Assembly (NCBI GenBank): GCA_011051475.1
Contig: DRLE01000212.1
Location: forward strand, 1 to 11,667
Direction: 5' to 3'
DNA: 11,667 bases
Source of the DNA: Gammaproteobacteria bacterium
Lineage (GTDB): Bacteria > Pseudomonadota > Gammaproteobacteria > SZUA-229
Each line of letters opens with the position of its first letter. The stretch's first letter is position 1. The notes under the pieces are model-generated. The model did no database searches, had not been told where the DNA came from, and was given only the letters and a program-made list of their open reading frames with translations. Position numbers and translations under genes: made by a program. This document shows, one piece after another, positions 6,630-11,667 of this stretch.

Positions 6630-7043
6630 ATGAAAAAAGTTCAACAAGGTTTTACATTAATCGAATTAATGATCGTTATCGCGATTATCGGTATTCTGGC
6701 TTCAGTAGCACTGCCTGCTTACCAGACCTACACCAAACGTGCAGAATTCTCAGAAGCAATTCTGGCAGCCACACCTTACAAGAGTGCATTTGAAGTTGCT
6801 GCCCAGACCGGTCGTTTATCTGCTATTGCTGATGCCGATGCCGGTACTAACGGTATTCCGCCTGCCGCCGGTGCAAGTGGTGTTATTACGTCTGTCAACA
6901 TGACTGATGGCGTTATTACCGTTACCAGTACTATTACAGACTCTGCCGGCGCAGCTGTAACCTACACCCTGACGCCAAATGGTATTACCGCTCCTATTCA
7001 GTGGACCGAAGGTGGTTCCTGCCAGGCTGAAGGTTTCTGTTAA
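6630..7043 (+). CDS. pilA: PilA, type IVa major pilin (first of two tandem copies)
   Basis: This is the structural subunit of the pilus fibre. The 137-residue prepilin has the short class III leader MKKVQQG, cut by PilD between Gly7 and Phe8, which gives mature FTLIELMIVIAIIGILASVALPAY with the invariant Glu5. The first ~25 mature residues form the hydrophobic assembly helix. The mature protein has 130 residues. Two cysteines at mature positions 124 and 130 (GGSCQAEGFC) should form the C-terminal disulphide; only five residues separate them, and the second is the last residue. The ATG has a good Shine-Dalgarno (GGAGAG, 4 nt away). Codons favour T-ending forms (GGT, GCT, CGT, ATT) more than neighbouring genes, consistent with high expression. 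A sigma-54 promoter precedes it and a strong terminator follows. Both features suggest this is the main pilin. Confidence 0.96.
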   Translation: MKKVQQGFTLIELMIVIAIIGILASVALPAYQTYTKRAEFSEAILAATPYKSAFEVAAQTGRLSAIADADAGTNGIPPAAGASGVITSVNMTDGVITVTSTITDSAGAAVTYTLTPNGITAPIQWTEGGSCQAEGFC

Positions 7044-7055
7044 AACCTGATGCAA

Positions 7056-7091
7056 GGCGAAACACCCGCAAGGGTGTTTCGCCTTTTTTTT
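7056..7091 (+). terminator. Strong intrinsic terminator after the first pilin gene
   Basis: GGCGAAACACCC (7056-7067) and GGGTGTTTCGCC (7072-7083) form a perfect 12-bp stem closed by a GCAA tetraloop of the GNRA class, followed by eight T residues. It lies 12 bp after the pilin stop codon and should end most transcripts here. Confidence 0.97.
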
Positions 7092-7115
7092 CCCCGCACG
7101 AAAGAGGTGATGCCG

Positions 7116-7550
7116 ATGAAAGCGCGCATAGAAGCAAGCAAAGGATTCAGCAAAGGATTCACTTTAATCGAACTCATGATTGTGATTGCAATTATTGGCA
7201 TTCTGTCTTCAGTCGCAATCCCCGCTTACGAAACCTATACCAGGCGTTCACAGTTTACCGAAGTTATTCTGGCCACCACCCCGTACAAAAATGCATTTGA
7301 AACGGCGGTACAGACCGGAAGACTTACCAATATTGCCGATGCCGACGCCGGCTCATCCGGCATTCCCGCTGCATCAGGTGCATCAGGCTATGTCAGTAGC
7401 GTTACCGTCACCGACGGCGTTATCCTGGCTACCAGCACACTTACCGACGATTCCGGTAACCAGATTACCTTCACCCTGACCCCGAACGGCGTCATCCCGC
7501 CCATACAGTGGAGCTCGGGTGGAACCTGCAAAACGGTTGTTATCTGTTAA
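7116..7550 (+). CDS. pilA: Second type IVa pilin, paralogue of the upstream PilA
   Basis: The product is a 144-residue prepilin with leader MKARIEASKGFSKG, cut after Gly14 to give mature FTLIELMIVIAIIGILSSVAIPAY with Glu5. The mature form has 130 residues, the same as the first pilin, and 87 of 130 positions are identical by ungapped hand count. Differences concentrate between mature residues 78-130. Cysteines sit at the same places (GGTCKTVVIC, mature 124 and 130). The leader is twice as long as that of the first copy and contains an exact 12-bp duplication carrying the cleavage motif. The ATG at 7116 is chosen because GAGGT (7104-7108) lies 7 nt upstream; an ATG at 7110 overlaps that site too closely. 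Codon use is GC-richer than in the first copy. Only 24 bp separate it from the terminator, so it probably relies on read-through. It could be a second major pilin or a minor variant subunit. Confidence 0.93.
   Translation: MKARIEASKGFSKGFTLIELMIVIAIIGILSSVAIPAYETYTRRSQFTEVILATTPYKNAFETAVQTGRLTNIADADAGSSGIPAASGASGYVSSVTVTDGVILATSTLTDDSGNQITFTLTPNGVIPPIQWSSGGTCKTVVIC
7137..7160 (+). repeat. Exact 12-bp tandem duplication in the second pilin leader
   Basis: AGCAAAGGATTC occurs twice head to tail (7137-7148 and 7149-7160), in frame, encoding Ser-Lys-Gly-Phe twice (residues 8-11 and 12-15). Each copy contains the Gly/Phe pair recognised by prepilin peptidase; only the second is followed by TLIEL with the conserved Glu5. 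Confidence 0.95.
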
Positions 7551-7613
7551 ACAAGGCTGTAGACCAATCTTAAGTCCGGTAAAGGCTGGCGAACAGACAA
7601 CAAAAACCATCCT

Positions 7614-8375
7614 ATGAAAATCAACTGTAACAGTCGCTTCTGCGCATTTGCCATACACTTTGCCTGCAGTCTTCTTGTATTTTCCATATTCCTCTACGTA
7701 TTACTGAAACTGTGGTACCCGTCTCCCTTCTTTTCTGCCTCCGGTGGCTGGCAGGGCATCAGGATCGTCGCCCTGGTGGACCTGGTTATTGGTCCATTGC
7801 TGACACTGGTAGTCTACAAGCCGACAAAACCGGCTAAAGAACTGCGAACCGACATTTCCATTATCGTTCTGTTCCAGCTGCTGGCACTCGGTTGGGGCAT
7901 CTATACCGTCTACAACCAGCGGCCGGTCGCTGCCGTTTTCTGGGAAGACCGCTTCTATACCGTCCCCGCCACAGCGCTTGAAAGCCAGGGTATCTCACTG
8001 GACAGACTCAGACAGTTCAGTAAGACAACGCCGGCTTATATTTTTGTTGAAAGGCCGGCAACCCGCGAAGGCTGGGACAGGGTAGTGGACAGGGCCCAGA
8101 ACCAGAACATCCCGCCACATCACCAGATTGAACTGTATCGTCCACTCAGAGATCACCTGGAAGAGGTCTACAGGTATAACCTGGATATTGAAGATATCAT
8201 TCAGAACAATCCTGAGATGAAAGCACAGATTCAGGCGATTCTGGACGAAACAGGCACGCAACTTGCGGATAACCGGTATATAGGCCTGGAATCCAGGTAC
8301 CGGAACATCGTTCTTGTCTTCAATAACGACCACCTGATCGGCAGCGCCGCCGTTCCCCCGGAGGATACTGATTAA
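7614..8375 (+). CDS. tfpZ: TfpX/TfpZ-like type IV pilin accessory membrane protein
   Basis: Members of this family are encoded directly after pilin genes in Pseudomonas, Xanthomonas and relatives and are thought to help the cognate pilin to be assembled; the mechanism is not well defined. The 253-residue product has three predicted membrane helices (about 9-33, 48-68 and 79-100), with family-like segments GGWQGIRIVALVDLVIGPLLTLVVYKP and ELRTDISIIVLFQLLALGWGIYTVYNQRPVAAVF, followed by a hydrophilic C-terminal domain of about 150 residues. The ATG at 7614 lies 63 bp after the second pilin stop and has no clear Shine-Dalgarno. The family is recognised from memory of the N-terminal half and the context; which Tfp subtype it is remains uncertain. 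It may share transcripts with the second pilin. Confidence 0.8.
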   Translation: MKINCNSRFCAFAIHFACSLLVFSIFLYVLLKLWYPSPFFSASGGWQGIRIVALVDLVIGPLLTLVVYKPTKPAKELRTDISIIVLFQLLALGWGIYTVYNQRPVAAVFWEDRFYTVPATALESQGISLDRLRQFSKTTPAYIFVERPATREGWDRVVDRAQNQNIPPHHQIELYRPLRDHLEEVYRYNLDIEDIIQNNPEMKAQIQAILDETGTQLADNRYIGLESRYRNIVLVFNNDHLIGSAAVPPEDTD

Positions 8376-8424
8376 ACACCGGCATGCCGCGGCGAATATG
8401 GCAATCTTTCAATAATAAGCTATG

Positions 8425-8465
8425 CTCAACAAATACAAATTGAGTAATTCTATTGTCCACTCAAT
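8425..8465. repeat. Overlapping inverted repeats upstream of pilB
   Basis: ATTGAGT (8439-8445) is the exact reverse complement of ACTCAAT (8459-8465), 13 bp apart. The same central TTGAG (8440-8444) can instead pair with an upstream CTCAA (8425-8429). If transcribed, two mutually exclusive weak hairpins are possible; as DNA, it is an array of three CTCAA/TTGAG half-sites. It lies 38-79 bp before the pilB ATG. The surrounding 128-bp gap (8376-8503) holds no clear promoter with both boxes. Confidence 0.5.
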
Positions 8466-8503
8466 GCTAATAATAACGATACTATCCGGTATGGATCACG
8501 AGA

Positions 8504-10219
8504 ATGGCAGCGGAAATAAAATTAAACGGGCTACCCAAAAAGCTGGTCACTGACGGTCTCCTGAACGAAGAAGCGGCAATCAATGCCATAAAAGAATCGC
8601 GCAAGGAAAAAGTCACCTTCACCCATTATCTCGTCAGCAATAATATTCTGCCGGCATCGAAGATCGCCATGGAGGCCTCGAAGGAGTTCGGTCTCCCGGT
8701 TTTTGATATAAACGCGCTTGACACCGAAACCATACCCCGTGACATTGTCGATGACAAGCTGATTAAAAAACACCATGCCCTGCCACTCTACAAACGTGGC
8801 AACAACCTTTACGTCGGTATTTCCGACCCCATGAACCTGGCTGCCATTGACGATATCAAGTTCCAGACCGGGATTAACACCGAGGCCATCCTGGTTGAGG
8901 AAGACAAACTGACGAAAATGGTGGAAAAACTGCTCGAAGAGCAGGAAGAAGCCATGAACGAGATGCTCGGCGAGGATATGGAGGATCTCGATGACCTGGA
9001 CTTTTCCGACCCCGATGCAGAGAAAAAGGAAGAAGACGCCGACTCAGGCGTCGATGATACGCCGGTTGTACGCTTCATTAACAAGATCCTGCTGGATGCC
9101 ATCAAGAAAGGCGCATCCGATATTCATTTCGAGCCCTATGAAAAAAGCTACCGCGTACGCCTGCGTATCGATGGCGTGCTGCGCGAGGTCGCAAAACCGC
9201 CCCTGGCGATGAGCCCCAAGCTTTCTGCCCGCATCAAGGTTATGTCACGCATGGACACAGCCGAGAAGCGTATCCCGCAGGACGGTCGCATCAAATTGAA
9301 GATTTCCAAGAACAAGGCCATCGACTTTCGTGTCAACACCTGCCCCACGCTGTTCGGTGAAAAGATCGTGCTGCGTATTCTCGACCCGTCCAGCGCCACC
9401 CTGGGTATTGACGCTCTGGGCTATGAACCGGAACAGAAAGAGCTTTACCTTAATGCACTGGCCAATCCCTACGGCATGATCCTGGTAACAGGCCCCACCG
9501 GTAGTGGTAAAACCGTATCCCTGTATACCGGCCTGAATATTCTCAATACACCGGATACCAATATTTCCACGGCGGAAGACCCGGCGGAAATCAACCTTGA
9601 AGGCATTAACCAGGTTAACGTCAACGAAAAAGTCGGCCTCACATTTGAGGCCGCGCTGCGAGCCTTCCTTCGACAGGACCCTGACATCATCATGGTGGGT
9701 GAGATTCGTGACCTGCAAACTGCAGAAATCGCCATCAAGGCCGCACAGACCGGCCACATGGTCATGTCTACGCTGCATACCAACGACGCCCCGCAAACCC
9801 TGGCCCGACTGGTTAATATGGGTGTCCCCCCGTTTAATATTGCCTCTGCCGTTTCACTGATTATCGCGCAACGCCTTGCCAGGCGTTTATGCAACAATTG
9901 CAAGGAGAAGATTGATATTCCCAGACCGGCCCTGGAAGAGGAAGGTTTTACTACGGAACAGATCGATGCCAAACCGGAACTCTACAAGGCCGTTGGCTGT
10001 GACCAGTGCAGTGACGGCTACAAGGGCCGTGTCGGTATTTACCAGGTACTGCCGATTTCGGAGGAAATCGGCCGCATTATCATGGAAAACGGCAATGCCA
10101 TCGATATTGCCGATCAGGCGAGAAAGGAAGGCATCGATGATTTGAGGCAGTCCGCCATCAAGAAAGTGATTGCCGGTGTAACCAGCCTGGAAGAAATTAA
10201 CCGGGTAACCAAAGACTAA
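8504..10219 (+). CDS. pilB: PilB, pilus extension ATPase
   Basis: PilB is the cytoplasmic hexameric ATPase that turns PilC to add pilin subunits to the fibre base. The 571-residue protein opens with an N-terminal MshEN/T2SSE-N region (about 1-140, LPKKLVTDGLLNEEAA and ALPLYKRGNNLYVGISDPMN). An unusually acidic linker follows (about 140-187, rich in Glu and Asp), then the N2 domain (DTPVVRFINKILLDAI, ASDIHFEPYE, RLRIDGVL). The ATPase core has Walker A GPTGSGKT (330-337), Asp box EDPAE (from 358), Walker B DIIMVGEIRD with Glu400 and His box TGHMVMSTLHTNDAP. Two CxxC pairs (463/466 and 499/502) form the zinc-binding site typical of PilB and absent from retraction ATPases such as PilT. The ATG at 8504 has only a weak GAGA-type ribosome site. 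pilC follows after 18 bp. Confidence 0.97.
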   Translation: MAAEIKLNGLPKKLVTDGLLNEEAAINAIKESRKEKVTFTHYLVSNNILPASKIAMEASKEFGLPVFDINALDTETIPRDIVDDKLIKKHHALPLYKRGNNLYVGISDPMNLAAIDDIKFQTGINTEAILVEEDKLTKMVEKLLEEQEEAMNEMLGEDMEDLDDLDFSDPDAEKKEEDADSGVDDTPVVRFINKILLDAIKKGASDIHFEPYEKSYRVRLRIDGVLREVAKPPLAMSPKLSARIKVMSRMDTAEKRIPQDGRIKLKISKNKAIDFRVNTCPTLFGEKIVLRILDPSSATLGIDALGYEPEQKELYLNALANPYGMILVTGPTGSGKTVSLYTGLNILNTPDTNISTAEDPAEINLEGINQVNVNEKVGLTFEAALRAFLRQDPDIIMVGEIRDLQTAEIAIKAAQTGHMVMSTLHTNDAPQTLARLVNMGVPPFNIASAVSLIIAQRLARRLCNNCKEKIDIPRPALEEEGFTTEQIDAKPELYKAVGCDQCSDGYKGRVGIYQVLPISEEIGRIIMENGNAIDIADQARKEGIDDLRQSAIKKVIAGVTSLEEINRVTKD

Positions 10220-10237
10220 ACCATCAGGATTGAAACC

Positions 10238-11479
10238 ATGGCGAAAGCAAAGGCATTGAAAAAGCCAAAAACAGAAACCTATTCTTGGGAATGTACCAAT
10301 AAAAAAGGACAGACCGTCAAAGGTGAAATGACGGCCGCCAGCGCTGACGTCGTCAAGGCCGAACTGCGCAAACAGGGGCTGACGCCAAAAAAAGGCAAGG
10401 TCAAGAAAAAAGGTGGCGGCCTGTTCGCACCCAAGGAAAAACCTATTACCACCAAGGACATTGCGGTATTCAGTCGCCAGCTGGCAACCATGATGAAAGC
10501 CGGTGTTCCCATGGTACAGGCCTTTGATATCGTCGGCCAGGGGCATTCCAATCCCACCATGGGCAAGCTGATTATGCAGATCAAGGCAGATGTTGAGGCC
10601 GGCGGCACGCTGGCTAATGCCTTAAGCCAGCATCCAGCCTATTTCGACGACCTGTTTGTCAGCCTGGTCGATGCCGGTGAACAATCCGGTGCCCTGGAAA
10701 CCCTGCTGGACAAGGTTGCAACCTATAAGGAAAAAACCGAGGCGCTCCGAACCAAGATCAAGAAGGCCATGACCTATCCGATCATTGTACTGGTTGTCGC
10801 CGTCGTCGTATCCGCCATTCTGCTGATTTTCGTGGTACCGACCTTTGCCGAAATGTTTGAAGGTTTCGGCGCAGAACTGCCGGCCTTCACCCTGTTCGTT
10901 GTCGGACTGTCCGACTGGCTGGTGGCGAATATCTGGTTTGTTATCTTCGGCATCGGCGGCATGGTTTACGGCTTCAAACAGGCCAAGATCCGTTCAAGAG
11001 CTTTCCGTGAATTTCTCGACAGACTGGCCCTGAAACTGCCAGCCTTTGGTGTGCTTACCGTCAATTCGGCCATTGCCCGTTTTGCCCGCACACTGGCAAC
11101 CATGTTCGCCGCCGGTGTACCACTGGTTGAAGCCATGGTATCCGTGGCCGGCGCTTCCGGTAACAGCGTCTACCAGAAAGCCATTTTGCAGGTACGTGAC
11201 GATATCGCAGCAGGTACTACACTACAGGCCAGCCTTGCACAAAACAAGGAGCTGTTTCCGAACATGCTGATCCAGATGGTCGGCATTGGTGAGGAATCCG
11301 GCGCCCTGGATGAAATGCTGGACAAGGTTGCTGAATACTATGAGTCTGCAGTTGATGATGCCGTAGACAACCTTACCGCCATGATGGAACCCATGATTAT
11401 GTCCTTCCTTGCCGTGGTTATTGGCGGCCTGGTTATTGCCATGTACCTGCCTATCTTCAAAATGGGCGAAGTGGTGTAG
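10238..11479 (+). CDS. pilC: PilC, inner-membrane platform protein of the T4P
   Basis: PilC is the polytopic membrane protein that couples the PilB and PilT motors to pilin insertion. The 413-residue protein has a basic N-terminal cytoplasmic stretch (KKPKTETYSWECTNKKGQTVKGEM), then two GspF/T2SSF repeats (about 74-196 and 277-399). Each repeat carries similar sequence: FSRQLATMMKAGVPMVQAFD versus FARTLATMFAAGVPLVEAM, and DAGEQSGALETLLDKVA versus GIGEESGALDEMLDKVA. Hydrophobic segments lie at about 180-202, 219-245 and 386-406. The length is normal. An AGGA ribosome site lies about 8 nt before the ATG. It is 18 bp after pilB and 7 bp before pilD, clearly one operon. Confidence 0.97.
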   Translation: MAKAKALKKPKTETYSWECTNKKGQTVKGEMTAASADVVKAELRKQGLTPKKGKVKKKGGGLFAPKEKPITTKDIAVFSRQLATMMKAGVPMVQAFDIVGQGHSNPTMGKLIMQIKADVEAGGTLANALSQHPAYFDDLFVSLVDAGEQSGALETLLDKVATYKEKTEALRTKIKKAMTYPIIVLVVAVVVSAILLIFVVPTFAEMFEGFGAELPAFTLFVVGLSDWLVANIWFVIFGIGGMVYGFKQAKIRSRAFREFLDRLALKLPAFGVLTVNSAIARFARTLATMFAAGVPLVEAMVSVAGASGNSVYQKAILQVRDDIAAGTTLQASLAQNKELFPNMLIQMVGIGEESGALDEMLDKVAEYYESAVDDAVDNLTAMMEPMIMSFLAVVIGGLVIAMYLPIFKMGEVV

Positions 11480-11486
11480 AACGAAC

Positions 11487-11667
11487 ATGACAATACTGGA
11501 CAATCTGATCAGCGTTTTCGAGGCATCGCCCTGGCTGTTTTACGGCGCTGTGCTTTTCTTCGGGCTTTCGGTCGGCAGCTTTCTCAACGTGGTTGCTTAT
11601 CGCCTGCCGCTGATCATGCACCGCGACTGGAAACGCGAATGCCATGAATTTCTCGAGCTGAAAGAAC
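11487..11667 (+). CDS. pilD: PilD, prepilin peptidase and N-methyltransferase (5' part only)
   Basis: PilD is the bifunctional inner-membrane aspartyl protease that removes prepilin leaders after Gly and methylates the new N-terminal Phe. Sixty codons are present before the right edge. The visible part, MTILDNLISVFEASPWLFYG then LFFGLSVGSFLNVVAYRLPLIMHRDWKREC, matches the first membrane helix and the diagnostic GSFLNVV-x-RLP motif of the family. The zinc-binding cysteine pairs and the catalytic aspartates lie beyond the window. The ATG is 7 bp after the pilC stop with a poor Shine-Dalgarno, suggesting translational coupling. It should process both pilins encoded upstream. Confidence 0.93.
   Translation, partial: MTILDNLISVFEASPWLFYGAVLFFGLSVGSFLNVVAYRLPLIMHRDWKRECHEFLELKE

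Noticed and set aside
7050..7115. Longer version of the second pilin starting inside the terminator (7050) or at the ATG at 7110
   Set aside because: The 7050 start would translate the terminator hairpin and give an unlikely leader; the 7110 ATG is too close to the GAGGT site, whereas 7116 is properly spaced.
8381..8390. CGGCATGCCG palindrome after tfpZ as a terminator
   Set aside because: The palindrome has no loop-compatible spacing and no T-run follows.
9245..9796. Minus-strand open frame (183 codons) inside pilB
   Set aside because: It is fully antisense to the conserved ATPase core of pilB and has no recognisable domain.
9887..10546. Long minus-strand open frame (219 codons) across the pilB-pilC junction
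   Set aside because: It is antisense to two well-supported genes, has no Shine-Dalgarno or family motifs, and reflects codon bias of the sense genes.

Overview
The window reads as a chromosomal segment of a gammaproteobacterium of moderate GC content. It is dominated by a core type IV pilus (T4P) locus. The species cannot be named from the sequence. The gene order rluD-bamD followed by pilS-pilR matches, from general knowledge, the neighbourhood seen in Pseudomonas. Pilin genes placed next to pilB-pilC-pilD are common in gammaproteobacteria such as Pseudomonas and Xanthomonas.

Layout. At the left edge is the 5' part of rluD (minus strand, 1-457), a 23S rRNA pseudouridine synthase gene. It is divergent from bamD (530-1324), which encodes an outer-membrane lipoprotein of the BAM complex. 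bamD converges with nadE (minus, 1494-3149), a glutamine-dependent NAD+ synthetase gene. The roughly 170 bp between their ends are filled by a nested inverted-repeat element. nadE is divergent from pilS (3269-4909). pilS and pilR (4927-6285) encode the sensor kinase and sigma-54 activator that control pilin transcription. A 344-bp regulatory region follows, with several palindromes and a clear -24/-12 sigma-54 promoter. Next come two tandem major-type pilin genes (6630-7043 and 7116-7550), separated by a strong intrinsic terminator. After them lie a TfpX/TfpZ-type pilin accessory membrane protein gene (7614-8375), pilB (8504-10219, extension ATPase), pilC (10238-11479, inner-membrane platform) and the start of pilD (11487 to the right edge, prepilin peptidase).

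How the genes work together. PilS/PilR with sigma-54 should switch on the pilin gene. PilD cleaves the prepilin leaders. PilB powers polymerisation on the PilC platform. The TfpZ-like protein probably acts on the pilins encoded beside it. rluD, bamD and nadE are housekeeping neighbours.

What stands out. I see no unknown multi-gene system here; the genes belong to known families. The most unusual details are: (i) an exact 12-bp in-frame tandem duplication in the second pilin gene that duplicates the KG/F prepilin cleavage motif; (ii) two pilins with equal mature length (130 residues, about 67% identical by hand count) but very different leaders, separated by a perfect terminator that leaves the second gene with no room for its own promoter; (iii) a sigma-54-like promoter upstream of nadE; (iv) overlapping inverted repeats upstream of pilB; and (v) the nested inverted-repeat element after bamD.
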